Positions 19,801-31,228 of a DNA stretch of 64,000 bases are shown piece after piece. Within the stretch, counting starts at the first letter, position 1, and each line of letters begins with the position of its first letter. The notes beneath the pieces were generated by a model, which had not been told where the DNA came from, made no database searches, and saw only the letters and a list, made by a program, of their open reading frames with translations. The position numbers and the translations under genes are program-made. The stretch comes from Saccharothrix violaceirubra (GTDB lineage: Bacteria > Actinomycetota > Actinomycetes > Mycobacteriales > Pseudonocardiaceae), in the NCBI RefSeq assembly GCF_014203755.1, contig NZ_JACHJS010000001.1:6324001-6388000 (forward strand), given 5' to 3'.

Positions 19801-19995
19801 GCCGTCACGCCGACTGGTCCACGCCAGCCGGGTGCCGGTCGGATCGAAACGCGGTGACGAGACGGGAACCTGGTCGGCGGTCACCCTCCAGGCCCGGCCA
19901 CCGGAGACAGGAGCGAGCCACACGTCGTTCTCCGCGACGAAGACGACGAGCTCCCCATGCAGATGTGGGAAGCGGAGATAGGCGGATTCGGTCAC
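16819..19995 (-). CDS. Tricorn protease homologue (peptidase S41)
   Basis: 1058 residues, the usual length. Tricorn is a large cytosolic complex that cuts proteasome products into small peptides. The first two thirds are beta-propeller repeats (SPRFDPTGTRLAWTSRRDG, FSPDSNWLAWSHPG and others), with an acidic insert (SDKEKDKDDD) in the middle. Then come the C1 domain, a PDZ domain (AVRAGDAIVAVDG) and the C2 catalytic domain. The catalytic residues can be assigned as His726 (GTSHAYV), Ser950 (EFAGSDGD) and Glu1008 (GLENHGV). GTG 19995 has no ribosome site but a TAACGT box 6 bases upstream, so it is probably leaderless. Confidence 0.93.
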   Translation of the reverse strand: MTESAYLRFPHLHGELVVFVAENDVWLAPVSGGRAWRVTADQVPVSSPRFDPTGTRLAWTSRRDGTPEVHVAPVDGGPSTRLTYWGDTYTGVRGWTPAGDVVAVTTAGQATGNRQWAHAVPVDGGPARRLPYGWVEDVDHGPDGQVVVTSVYGRDPSSWKRYRGGAAGKLWVAGPDHGFHRVLDHLTSSLTSPTWVGGRLVFLSDHDGVGSVYSVAPDGSDLRRHSAQEFYARNATSDGERVVYQHAGELWLLDGLDAEPRRLDVALAGPRTARRRRHVSAHPEDFHPDKSGRASVVEVRGTVHWVTHRDGPVRALAEQPGVRARLPRVVGDSVVWVTDAEGEEGLEFSPVGGVEPGNTPRRVAVGRLGRVLELEVSPDGRRLAVATHDGRLLLVEAESGEVREVLRDAGPWVSDLAFSPDSNWLAWSHPGPWPLRHIRMTNTTDLSVVDVTPLRFADTSPTFTEDGRYLAFLSVRSFDPVYDAYVFDLSFPTGTRPHLVTLAATTPSPFDPLRLGRPVGDDSSDKEKDKDDDNPITVVDLEGLADRVVALPVAAARYSGLTAAKGGLLWLRSAVRGVLGDNQASPTSRPPRAVLERFDLAKTRTDALADGVDAFAVTGDGQRMVVQDGGDLRVVPTDRKVDADDNDSISVDLARVRVEVDRAAEWRQVYAEAGRLMRDHFWRADLGGLDWAGVLDRYRPLLDRIGSYSDLVDLLWEVQGETGTSHAYVYPAGGGGRGRGVGLLGADLERDASGAWRVVRVIPGETSDPAARSPLSAPGVAVRAGDAIVAVDGRQVDPLRGPAPLLVGTADKPVELTVRPGGGGEPRRVVVVPLGDDRALRYHAWVADRRARVRELSGDRVGYLHVPDMVGSGWAQLHRDLRVELRHEAVVLDVRENSGGHTSELVVEKLGRKVIGWETQRGRDTATATSYPNDAPRGPVVTVIDEFAGSDGDIVSAAIKRLGIGPLVGTRTWGGVIGINPRHSLVDGTVVTQPEYGVWIDGVGWGLENHGVDPDVEVVITPQDRAAGRDPQLDTAVRLALEALELRPAAVPPELPTV

Positions 19996-20001
19996 CCTTC
20001 G

Positions 20002-20007
20002 ACGTTA
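20002..20007 (-). promoter_or_regulatory. Putative -10 box of leaderless tricorn transcript
   Basis: On the minus strand TAACGT is followed after 6 bases by the GTG start. There is no separate ribosome-binding site with proper spacing. Confidence 0.4.
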
Positions 20008-20153
20008 GCGCCGTACCGGACCGATCGCGATCATGTCCACACGTGCCGCACCTGGAAGTTCTCCACCGTTACCCGATCAAATGCGAGCCCAGCTCACGCC
20101 CGGCCTTCGCGACCTGGAATCGTTCCGCAATTCGGCGGCTCCGGAAAAGGGAT

Positions 20154-21062
20154 TCAGCCGGGCCAGTGGGCACGCCAGTCGGCCACGCCCATCGTGGTCA
20201 CGCCCGCCGCGCGGGCCGACTTCTCCGCCGCGCGGACCTTCGCCTCGAACGCACGGGCCACGGCCCGCAGCTCCGTCTCGGGGTCCTCGCCCGCCAGCTT
20301 CGCCCGCGCGGCCACCGCGAACAACGCCGAACCGGCGTCCTCACCGGTCGGCAGCAGGTCCGCCGGCAGCCCGGCCCGACCGGTCCGCTGGGCCAGCTTC
20401 CCGGCCAGCGCGACCGCCGGCTGACCGAGGGCCACGCCGTCCACACTGGACGTCCGCCGCTTCTCGGCCTGCTTCAGCTCCTCCCAGCGGTGCTCCTGCG
20501 ACCGCGCGTCGCGCACCGCCGGGTCGCCGCCCGCGAACACGTGCGGGTGCCGGCCGACCAGCTTGGCCACCAGGTCGCCGGCCACCTCGTCGATCCCGAA
20601 CGGTTCGCCGTGCTCGGCCGCGACGCGGGCGTGGAACAGCACCTGGAGCAGCACGTCGCCGAGTTCCTCGCGCAACGCCGCCCGGTCGCCGTCCTCGATC
20701 GCCTCCAGCAGCTCGTAGGTCTCCTCGACCAGGTACTGCCGCAACGTCTTGTGGTCCTGCTCGGCGTCCCACGGGCACCCGCCGGGCGACCGCAGGCGGT
20801 CCATCACGGACACCGCCGACAGCAGTGCCGTGCCCGCGGGGTTGCGCACGACCTCCGCGCCCGCCGCCACCAGCGCGGCGGCGAACGGCGAGGTCGGCGA
20901 CGTCGTCACCAGCACGACCGGCCCGGCGGGCACGGCCTCGGGCGGCGGGTCGCCCCAGGGCACGCCCTCCGCGTACACCGCCGCCGCGCCCCGCAGAGCG
21001 GGCAGCGCGGCGGCGGGCAGGACGGTGTCGTGCGCGGAGACCAGGACGACCAGGTGCGTCAC
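20154..21062 (-). CDS. mazG: Nucleoside triphosphate pyrophosphohydrolase MazG
   Basis: 302 residues. The enzyme hydrolyses NTPs and damaged or non-standard nucleotides to the monophosphates. The MazG core shows SPGGCPWDAEQDHKTLRQYL, the metal motif EETYELLEAIEDGD and EELGDVLLQVLFHARVA, plus GRHPHVF and HRWEELKQAEK. The first 100 residues form an extra Rossmann-like domain (THLVVLVSAHDTVLPAA), as in mycobacterial MazG. GTG 21062 overlaps the previous stop as GTGA; the longer frame upstream is within the preceding gene. It follows mfd and the SurA-like gene in one operon. Confidence 0.93.
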   Translation of the reverse strand: MTHLVVLVSAHDTVLPAAALPALRGAAAVYAEGVPWGDPPPEAVPAGPVVLVTTSPTSPFAAALVAAGAEVVRNPAGTALLSAVSVMDRLRSPGGCPWDAEQDHKTLRQYLVEETYELLEAIEDGDRAALREELGDVLLQVLFHARVAAEHGEPFGIDEVAGDLVAKLVGRHPHVFAGGDPAVRDARSQEHRWEELKQAEKRRTSSVDGVALGQPAVALAGKLAQRTGRAGLPADLLPTGEDAGSALFAVAARAKLAGEDPETELRAVARAFEAKVRAAEKSARAAGVTTMGVADWRAHWPG

Positions 21063-22012
21063 GGATCGGTCCGCTTGGCGGGCGGACCGGCGACCTCGGC
21101 GACGTACCCGCCGCGCTCGCCCTCGCTCGCGGCGAGGCCGATGCCGACCACGTCCCACACGCCGTAGCGCGGGTTGATCTCGATCTCCAGGTCGGCGCCC
21201 AGGTACTGGACCAGGCGCAGGCCGATCCGCTCCAGGATCTGCGGGGTGAGCTGCTCGGACGAGGACTGCTCGGACGGCTTGGCGTCGTCACGCCGGTCGG
21301 TGACCAGCACGACCAGCCACTGCGCGCTCTCCTCCGACGGCGGGTAGGCCACGACCGTGCCGGGCTTGACGCCGAAGAACGGCGCCGCGGCGGCGGTCGG
21401 CTCCTGCGAGGACTTGATCACCTGGCCGCGCTTGGCGAGCTGCTGGTTGCCGTTGCCCTTGGGCGCGGCGTTCACGTACCCGGCCATCAGGCCCGGGTCC
21501 TTGGCGATCTTCGCGGCCTTGTCCAGGGCCTCGTTCTTGTCCCGCGAGTAGAAGTAGTCGAACGTGACCTCGAGCCGGTCGACGTACTTGCGCGCCAGCG
21601 CGACCTGGAGCAGCTGGTCGACGGCGCGGTCCCGGAAGGTCGTCGAGTCGTAGACCGTGCCCTCCGACCCGGCCTCGGCGCCGCCCGCGTCCTCGATCGC
21701 CTCGGCGATGTCGGCCTCGTCCACGGTGATGCCCTCGCGCTGCGCCACCTTCAGCGTCAGCTCGTGCTGCACGGCGGTACCCGCGACCAGGCGGGCGACA
21801 CCGTCCAGTTTGTGCTGCTTGAGGGCGGCCTGGGCGCCGGGCTCCTTCTTCAGCACGCGGTCCAGCCGCTGCTGGACCTGCTCCAGCGGGATCACGGTGC
21901 CGCCGACGATCGCGGCCGTGCCCACCTTGCTCGGGCCGCTCGCGCAACCCGCCGTGACCAGCAGTGCGACGACCGCACCGACCAGGGTGAAGCGCTTAGG
22001 CAGAGTCCTCAC
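21059..22012 (-). CDS. SurA-like chaperone lipoprotein
   Basis: 317 residues. The signal peptide MRTLPKRFTLVGAVVALLVTAGC has a lipobox (VTAGC, Cys23). The N-terminal domain VGGTVIPLEQVQQRLDRVL and the long helical part resemble the SurA N-terminal chaperone domain; the C-terminal part is parvulin-like only in outline. It would sit on the outer face of the membrane and help exported proteins fold. Start GTG 22012 has GAAGG 8 bases before it. It starts 13 bases after mfd and overlaps mazG by 4 bases, an arrangement typical of this order. Confidence 0.85.
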   Translation of the reverse strand: MRTLPKRFTLVGAVVALLVTAGCASGPSKVGTAAIVGGTVIPLEQVQQRLDRVLKKEPGAQAALKQHKLDGVARLVAGTAVQHELTLKVAQREGITVDEADIAEAIEDAGGAEAGSEGTVYDSTTFRDRAVDQLLQVALARKYVDRLEVTFDYFYSRDKNEALDKAAKIAKDPGLMAGYVNAAPKGNGNQQLAKRGQVIKSSQEPTAAAAPFFGVKPGTVVAYPPSEESAQWLVVLVTDRRDDAKPSEQSSSEQLTPQILERIGLRLVQYLGADLEIEINPRYGVWDVVGIGLAASEGERGGYVAEVAGPPAKRTDP

Positions 22013-22025
22013 GACCAGTACCTTC

Positions 22026-25589
<3,564 letters not shown>

Positions 25590-25910
25590 CTGATCAGGCT
25601 CCAAAACGCGACGAGGACAGACCTCTGCCCGGGATGTCGGCAGCGGTGCTCGGTCACCCAGCCTACGTCGGGCGTGCCGTCGTGTGCCGGTCGATTACCG
25701 CCGGGTGCGGGACCGGTCGTGCGGCCGTGCCGGAGCGTCACGGCGTTACGACTCGGCGGGGATTTCGGGTCCGGCCGATATGACGTCACTCGTCCGGGAG
25801 AATCGCGCTTTGGTCCGGTCTGGTGATTTCCCGGTCACGACCTCGAAGTCACCGACAGAACGTACTTACGAATGGAGCGCGTCTCACTCGGCAGGGGCAT
25901 CCTGAGGGCC
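25590..25910. other. Divergent intergenic region, no gene seen
   Basis: Between divergent mfd and the sugar dehydrogenase gene. The only frame that reaches into it (start 25872, 13 residues before the preferred start) lacks a ribosome site. The last 60 bases are less GC-rich and probably hold the dehydrogenase promoter. No repeat or hairpin stands out. Confidence 0.5.
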
Positions 25911-27005
25911 ATGCGCCGATTTGCCGGATTCGCCATTCCCCTGCTGCTGACCGGCTGCGCCACCGCGATGGGTGGCACCGCACCGGCCGCAACGGCGGAA
26001 CCATTGAAGGTGACCACTGTCGTCAGTGGTCTCACGCACCCCTGGGACGTCGGATTCCTGCCCGACGGCCGTTTCCTCGTGCCCCAGCGACCGGGCCGGA
26101 TCGCCCTGGTCGACAAGGGCGTCGCCACCACGCTGACGGCCGACCTGTCGGACGTCGTCGCGCGGGGCGAGGGCGGGCTGATGAGCCTGCTCGTGCATCC
26201 CGACTTCGCCACGTCGCGCCAGTTCACCACGTGCTACAACACCGCGTCGGACATCCGGCTGGTGACGTGGGAACTCGACGGCACGACCGCGCGCAAGGTC
26301 AAGAACCCGCTGCTGGGCGGCTTCCCGGTCAACGCGAGCGGCCGGCACTCCGGCTGCAAGCTCGCCGTGGACAAGGAGGGCGCGCTGCTCGTGGGCACCG
26401 GCGACACCGCCAACGCCCGTGCCGCGCAGAACCGGCAGAGCCTGGGCGGGAAGGTCCTGCGCCTCAACCTGAAGACCGGTGCCGCGTTCACCGGCACCGA
26501 CCGCGTGTACTCGTACGGGCACCGCAACGTGCAGGGCATCGCCGTGCGGTCCGACGGCCTGGTGCTCACCGCCGAGCACGGGCCGAGCACCGACGACGAG
26601 ATCAACCTCCACAAGCCCGGCAACTTCGGGTGGGACCCGTCCAAGGGCGGCACCCAGGACCGGTACGACGAGAGCGTGCCGATGACCGACACCCGCCGCT
26701 TCCCGGACGCGGTGCCGGCGGTGTGGTCGTCCGGTCGGCCGACGGAGGCCATCAGCGCGGCGGCGTTCCTGTCCGGTCCGCAGTGGAAGACGCTGGACGG
26801 GTGGCTCGCGGTGACCGCGTTGCGCGGCACGAAGCTGCTGCTGTTCAGCGTGGCCAAGGACGGGAAGGTCGCGAACCGGACCGTGCCGCCGGAGTTGAGC
26901 ACAAAGTTCGGCCGGCTGCGTGCCGCGGTGCAGGGCCCTGACGGCGCCCTGTACCTGAGCACGTCCAACGGCACCGACGACAAGATCCTCAAGGTCACCC
27001 TCTAA
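25911..27005 (+). CDS. PQQ-dependent sugar dehydrogenase-like lipoprotein
   Basis: 364 residues. The start chosen is ATG 25911, which gives a compact lipoprotein signal MRRFAGFAIPLLLTGC (lipobox LLTGC, Cys16). The rest is a GSDH-type six-bladed propeller: SGLTHPWDVGFLPDGRFLV, HPDFATSRQFTTCYN, SLGGKVLRLN, YGHRNVQGIAV and TAEHGPSTDDEIN. Such enzymes oxidise aldose sugars at the cell surface with PQQ as cofactor; no PQQ synthesis genes are in view, so another role for the fold is possible. A 22-bp repeat array begins 3 bases after the stop. Confidence 0.88.
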   Translation: MRRFAGFAIPLLLTGCATAMGGTAPAATAEPLKVTTVVSGLTHPWDVGFLPDGRFLVPQRPGRIALVDKGVATTLTADLSDVVARGEGGLMSLLVHPDFATSRQFTTCYNTASDIRLVTWELDGTTARKVKNPLLGGFPVNASGRHSGCKLAVDKEGALLVGTGDTANARAAQNRQSLGGKVLRLNLKTGAAFTGTDRVYSYGHRNVQGIAVRSDGLVLTAEHGPSTDDEINLHKPGNFGWDPSKGGTQDRYDESVPMTDTRRFPDAVPAVWSSGRPTEAISAAAFLSGPQWKTLDGWLAVTALRGTKLLLFSVAKDGKVANRTVPPELSTKFGRLRAAVQGPDGALYLSTSNGTDDKILKVTL

Positions 27006-27008
27006 CCC

Positions 27009-27325
27009 CGCGAGTCCTCCACTCAGGCACCCCCGAACGCGCGAGTTATGCACTCGGACACCGCGAGTCGTGCGTTCGGACACCACGAAACATGCACTCG
27101 GGCACCGCGACCCCGCTCCAGGGGCCTCGGTGCCCGAGTGCCGTTCGCCCGATCGAAGGTGCCTGAGCGCGCAACTCGGGGTGCCTGAGTGGAGGACTCG
27201 CGCAGGTGCGCCGCGGCGGCTTCCCGATCAGGGGCTCGCACGTGCGACTCGCGGTGTCTCAACGCACGACTCGCGGTACCCGAATGCACAACTCGCGGTG
27301 TCCGAATGCACAACTCGCGCGGAGT
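27009..27325. repeat. 22-bp repeat arrays B: two opposed arrays between convergent genes
   Basis: The whole 328-base gap between the dehydrogenase and the TetR gene is repeat. At 27040-27110 three exact 22-bp units read CGCGAGTTATGCACTCGG and variants in the dehydrogenase sense. At 27247-27320 three exact 22-bp units read in the opposite sense, i.e. the TetR sense. A perfect 25-base inverted repeat frames the left half (27009-27033 with 27178-27202). The arrays start 3 bases after the dehydrogenase stop and about 13 bases after the TetR stop. Confidence 0.92.
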
Positions 27326-27333
27326 CTGGTCGG

Positions 27334-27978
27334 TCAGCGGCGGGTGCGGAGTTTGGGCTTGTGGTCCATGTGGGACAGGCCCTTCCAGGCCAGGTTGACC
27401 AGGTGGGCGGCGACCTCGTCCTTCTTCGGCCGGCGCACCTCCAGCCACCACTGACCGGTCAACGCCACCATCCCCACCAGGGCCTGGCTGTAGAGCGCGG
27501 CGAGCTTGCGGTCGTAGCCCTGGCGCGAGAAGTGCAGTCCCAGGATCGACTCGACCTGCGAGGCGATGTCGTTGAGCAACGACGAGAACGTCCCCGTGGA
27601 CGACGCCACGGGCGAGTCGCGGACCAGGATGCGGAACCCGTCCGTCGAGCCCTCGATGTAGTCGAGCAACGCGCACGCGGCCTGTTCGAGCAGCTCACGG
27701 GGATGCCCGCCGGACAGCGCGTTGACGATGTGGTCCATCAGGTACTGCATCTCGCGGTCGACGACGACGGCGTAGATGCCTTCCTTGCCGCCGAAGTGCT
27801 CGTACACGACGGGCTTGGACACGCCCGCCCGGTGCGCGATCTCCTCGACCGAGGTGACCTCGAAGCCCTTTTCCGCGAACAACGCGCGGGCGACGTCGAG
27901 CAGTTGCTCACGCCGTTCCTTGCCGGTCATCCGCACGCGCGGAACCGGTGCCCCGTCGTCCCGCCGTCGTCCCGCCAT
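27334..27978 (-). CDS. TetR family transcriptional regulator
   Basis: 214 residues. The N-terminal helix-turn-helix spans about residues 17-65: KERREQLLDVARALFAEKGF, then TSVEEIAHRAGVSKPVVYEHF. The C-terminal ligand and dimer domain is all helical. ATG 27978 is used; the longer frame has no support. A TetR gene holds the corresponding place (Rv1019) in mycobacteria. It follows the desaturase gene on the same strand, separated by a strong hairpin, and is the natural candidate to bind the palindromes upstream of that gene (inference). Confidence 0.9.
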   Translation of the reverse strand: MAGRRRDDGAPVPRVRMTGKERREQLLDVARALFAEKGFEVTSVEEIAHRAGVSKPVVYEHFGGKEGIYAVVVDREMQYLMDHIVNALSGGHPRELLEQAACALLDYIEGSTDGFRILVRDSPVASSTGTFSSLLNDIASQVESILGLHFSRQGYDRKLAALYSQALVGMVALTGQWWLEVRRPKKDEVAAHLVNLAWKGLSHMDHKPKLRTRR

Positions 27979-27992
27979 CCCCGCAACACTAA

Positions 27993-28029
27993 CCGCCGGC
28001 CCGCCACGCGTGTCGCGGCGGGCCGGCGG
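27993..28029 (-). terminator. Hairpin between desaturase and TetR genes
   Basis: A perfect 13-bp stem (27993-28005 with 28017-28029, CCGCCGGCCCGCC) and 11-base loop lies 4 bases after the desaturase stop and 14 bases before the TetR start. It would end or attenuate transcription before the regulator. Confidence 0.7.
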
Positions 28030-28033
28030 AACG

Positions 28034-28990
28034 TCACTTCCGGCTGATCCGCGCCAGGCGCTGCGGCGTGGGCCAGCGCACGTCGGTCGCCCAGCCGAAC
28101 TTCTCGAAGATCCAGATGATCCGCGCCGACGTGTCGATCTGGCCACGCTTCACGCCGTGCCGCGCCGACGTCGGGTCCGCGTGGTGCAGGTTGTGCCACG
28201 ACTCGCCGAACGACAGGATCGCCAGCGCCCACACGTTGGCCGAGCGGTCGCGGGCGGCGAACGGCCGGTCGCCGACCATGTGGCAGATCGAGTTCACCGA
28301 CCACGTCACGTGGTGCAGGAACCCGGCCCGGACGAAGCCGGCCCAGAAGAACGCCGTGAACGCGCCCCACCACGACATCGACACGAGGCCGCCGATCACG
28401 GCGGGCGCCGCCAGGCTGATCACGGTCCACAGCCAGAACAGGTCGTCGACGCGGCGCAGGTCCTTGTCCTCCAGCAGGTCCGGGGCGAACCGCTGCGCGT
28501 TGGTCTTGTCACGCTCGAACAGCCACCCCATGTGCGCGTGCCAGAAGCCCTTGGCCAGCGCGACCGGTCCGCTGCCGAACAGCCACGGAGAGTGCGGGTC
28601 GCCCTCGCGGTCGGAGAACGCGTGGTGGCGGCGGTGGTCGGCGACCCAGGTGATCACCGGTCCCTGGAGGGCCATGCTGCCCGCGATGGCCATCCCGATC
28701 TTCAGCGCCCGGTTGGCCTTGAACGACCCGTGCGTGAAGTAGCGGTGGTAGCCGATCGTCACGCCGAGGCCGGAGATGTAGTAGAAGGCCACGAACAGGA
28801 TCACGTCGACCCAGCCGAGCCCCCAGCCCCATGCGAACGGCACGGCCGCCAGCAACGCCAGGAACGGCACAATGACGAACACGTAGACACCGAGCTGCTC
28901 CAGGTGTCCGCGCTGTCCTCCGATCAACGGCTTGGGCCCGCGATCCGGGCTCGGCGGCGCCGCGGAACCGCTCTCCAGGGTGCTGGTCAT
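28034..28990 (-). CDS. Acyl-CoA/fatty acid delta-9 desaturase (membrane di-iron)
   Basis: 318 residues. The three histidine clusters of membrane desaturases are intact: HRYFTHG, HRRHH (VADHRRHHAFSD) and WHNLHHADPTSARHG. There are about four membrane segments in two hairpins. The enzyme puts a double bond into saturated acyl chains, adjusting membrane fluidity, using oxygen and an electron donor. ATG 28990 has AAGAGG 8 bases before it; a TTG two codons earlier is less likely. The upstream region carries overlapping palindromes, likely the operator of the adjacent TetR. Confidence 0.92.
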   Translation of the reverse strand: MTSTLESGSAAPPSPDRGPKPLIGGQRGHLEQLGVYVFVIVPFLALLAAVPFAWGWGLGWVDVILFVAFYYISGLGVTIGYHRYFTHGSFKANRALKIGMAIAGSMALQGPVITWVADHRRHHAFSDREGDPHSPWLFGSGPVALAKGFWHAHMGWLFERDKTNAQRFAPDLLEDKDLRRVDDLFWLWTVISLAAPAVIGGLVSMSWWGAFTAFFWAGFVRAGFLHHVTWSVNSICHMVGDRPFAARDRSANVWALAILSFGESWHNLHHADPTSARHGVKRGQIDTSARIIWIFEKFGWATDVRWPTPQRLARISRK

Positions 28991-29019
28991 GCGCAAAACC
29001 TCTTGGGGTGTCGACTACC

Positions 29020-29050
29020 TACGGAACCGTAACTTACGACACCGTAAGTT
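29020..29050. promoter_or_regulatory. Double palindromic operator upstream of the desaturase gene
   Basis: Two inverted repeats abut: TACGG-AA-CCGTA (29020-29031) and AACTTACG-ACAC-CGTAAGTT (29031-29050). They lie 30-60 bases upstream of the desaturase start, in a locally AT-richer stretch. Size and symmetry match TetR-family operators. The nearest regulator is the TetR encoded just downstream of the desaturase. Confidence 0.65.
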
Positions 29051-29349
29051 AGGTCCTCCCGCTCCCGCCATACGGGGACCGAAAGTCACGGCGTGTTCTC
29101 AGGAAGCCGGGCGTGTCGAGCGCAATCGCACGATGATGGGATGTTTTCGCCCGTTCGATACTCTCCACCGCTCGTTCCCGAACCGACCGGCGCCACAAAG
29201 GCGTTCCCGACCATGGCATTTGACCAGCGACAACACTCAGTGTCATGATCGAATCACCGAGCGAAGACCGCCAGTTGAGTGGTGCTGCTGACCTTCGGGC
29301 GGCAGTCGTGACAACATGTGTTCGCGCGGGCGGGGTGCACCTCGCCCGA

Positions 29350-29420
29350 TCCGCCATGGTGTAAAGGCAGCACCTCGGATTTTGGTTCCGATGGTCCAGG
29401 TTCGAATCCTGGTGGCGGAG
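29350..29420 (+). tRNA. tRNA-Gln (anticodon UUG)
   Basis: A complete cloverleaf of 71 bases without an encoded CCA. The acceptor stem pairs TCCGCCA (29350-29356) with TGGCGGA (29413-29419), with G as discriminator base. The D arm is GGTGTAAAGGCAGCAC, the anticodon arm TCGGA-TTTTGGT-TCCGA with TTG at the centre, and the T arm CCAGG-TTCGAAT-CCTGG. Confidence 0.95.
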
Positions 29421-29511
29421 CGATGGGCCGGGCCGGACGGTCCGGTCCGGCCCTGGGTCGGCATGGGGGTGTGTCTCGCTGCGCGAAGAAGCCGTCGACG
29501 AGCAGGACACC

Positions 29512-31161
29512 GTGGGCCAGCCGGCGCTCAACGAGATGTCCGACGCCTGGCTGGTCGGACGTGCCAGTGAACTCGTCGCGATCGCGCAGAGCAGCAACTA
29601 CTACGAGAAGCACGACGCGTCCGACGAGGTCGACCGCATCCTCGCCGAGGCGCAGAGCCGGGGCGAACCCCGTATCGTCGGCCAGCTCCTGCGCGCGGCG
29701 GCCGTGATGCGGATCGTGACGCCCGACCTGGTAGAGCAGTCCGACGTGCTGCTCGAGGAACTGCTCGTGCACTGCCGGCGGCACGGCCTGGTCGTGCTGG
29801 AGGCCGAGGCGCACGCGCTGCGCGGCCGGCGCTTCCTGTTCAGCGGCCACGAGGACAAGGCGCTCACCGAGGTGGCCAGCGGGCTGGCCATGCTGGAGGA
29901 GGACCTCGCCCCGGACCCGATGCTGGACAAGCGCACGTGGGACCGGCTGCTGGCCAACGCGCTCCAGAGCACCGGGCTCGTGCTCACCCAGCTCGGCGTC
30001 TACGACATGGCCGACGAAGTCCTCGCCCGCGCGCACAACGCGATCCGGGACAGCGCCGGGCCGCACCAGATCTACGTGCACCTGGTCAACCGGGCGCGCA
30101 TGCTCATCGGCTGGGGCCTGCGGCTGGAACGCGTGGACGACCGCGACGGCGCCGCCGAGCGGTTCGCCACGGCGTCGGCCATCGCCACGGCGGTCGAGGG
30201 CCCGTTCCGCGACTCCCTGCATCCGGGCCGACGCGGGCGCACGGCCGCCGAGCAGGTGCCCGTGATCGGCGCGGCGCACGCCCTGCACAAGCCCGGCGGC
30301 GAGCACCTGGCCCGGCTGTGGTCGTTGCGCGAGATGGCGATGTACGCCCGCGAGCTGATCATCGTGTCGGTCGCGCTGGCCCGGTGCCTGGAGATCGAGG
30401 AGCTGCCCCAGCAGGCGCTCCAGGTGCTGGAGGACGCGCGCAAGCGCTTGGCGACCGACACCTCGGAGCCGACCCTGGGGCTGTGCCTGGTGCGCGAGTT
30501 CGCCCGGATGTCCGGTCCGCACGGCGAGCGGACGGCGTCGGCGCTGGAGGACTACGCGACCGCGCTGGAGACCGAGCTGTGGCTCATGCAGGAGGCGCGC
30601 ACGGCGACGTTGACCACGCGTCGCGACCACGAACGGCTGACGCGGGCGCACGGCGCCGTGGCGCAGCAGGCGTTGCAGGACCCGCTGACCGGGCTGCCCA
30701 ACCGCCGCGCGCTCGACGACCGGCTCAACGCGCTGACCGTCGCGCAGACCGACCCGATGGCGATCGCCCTGGTCGACCTCGACGGGTTCAAAGTGGTCAA
30801 CGACAAGCATTCGCACGCGGAGGGTGACGACGTCCTGCGCGTGATTGCCAGCACACTCCGGCAGGCCCTGCGAGGTGACGACCTGGTGGCGCGGTACGGG
30901 GGCGACGAGTTCGTCGTCCTGCTGCCCGGTGCACCGTTGCAGTCCGCGGAGGCAGCGTTGGGCCGAGCCGTGGAAGCCGTGGCGGACTTGCCATCCGACC
31001 TGTCCCGGGGTGTCACGCTGTCGGTCGGGGTGATCGCGGTGAAGCCCTTCGAGTCCGCCGGCGAGGCCCTCGCCCGAGCCGACTCCGCGATGTACGTCGC
31101 GAAACGCAGAGGTGGCTGCCAGGTTGCGGCCGTGGACGGCGAGGTCGTCCCGGAGGCTTAG
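29512..31161 (+). CDS. Diguanylate cyclase with helical TPR-like N-terminal domain
   Basis: 549 residues. The first 370 are helical repeats of TPR type ([30 protein letters not shown]), without membrane segments. The C-terminal GGDEF domain (about 385-545) begins [17 protein letters not shown] and has the active-site GGDEF at 463-467, so it should make cyclic di-GMP. The inhibitory I-site RxxD (Arg454 to Asp457) is kept five residues upstream. GTG 29512 has AGGA 5 bases before it. The cytosolic TPR part may bind a partner or peptide. It lies between tRNA-Gln and glmU. Confidence 0.92.
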   Translation: MGQPALNEMSDAWLVGRASELVAIAQSSNYYEKHDASDEVDRILAEAQSRGEPRIVGQLLRAAAVMRIVTPDLVEQSDVLLEELLVHCRRHGLVVLEAEAHALRGRRFLFSGHEDKALTEVASGLAMLEEDLAPDPMLDKRTWDRLLANALQSTGLVLTQLGVYDMADEVLARAHNAIRDSAGPHQIYVHLVNRARMLIGWGLRLERVDDRDGAAERFATASAIATAVEGPFRDSLHPGRRGRTAAEQVPVIGAAHALHKPGGEHLARLWSLREMAMYARELIIVSVALARCLEIEELPQQALQVLEDARKRLATDTSEPTLGLCLVREFARMSGPHGERTASALEDYATALETELWLMQEARTATLTTRRDHERLTRAHGAVAQQALQDPLTGLPNRRALDDRLNALTVAQTDPMAIALVDLDGFKVVNDKHSHAEGDDVLRVIASTLRQALRGDDLVARYGGDEFVVLLPGAPLQSAEAALGRAVEAVADLPSDLSRGVTLSVGVIAVKPFESAGEALARADSAMYVAKRRGGCQVAAVDGEVVPEA

Positions 31162-31228
31162 TATCGGCACCTGGCGGGAGCCAGGCTTTCCCGCCGCAGT
31201 CCCGTACTGGAGCCTAGGGAGAGCGCTG

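Noticed and set aside
27009..27325. CRISPR array
   Set aside because: The 22-bp units are directly adjacent, with no spacers between them, and no cas genes are present.
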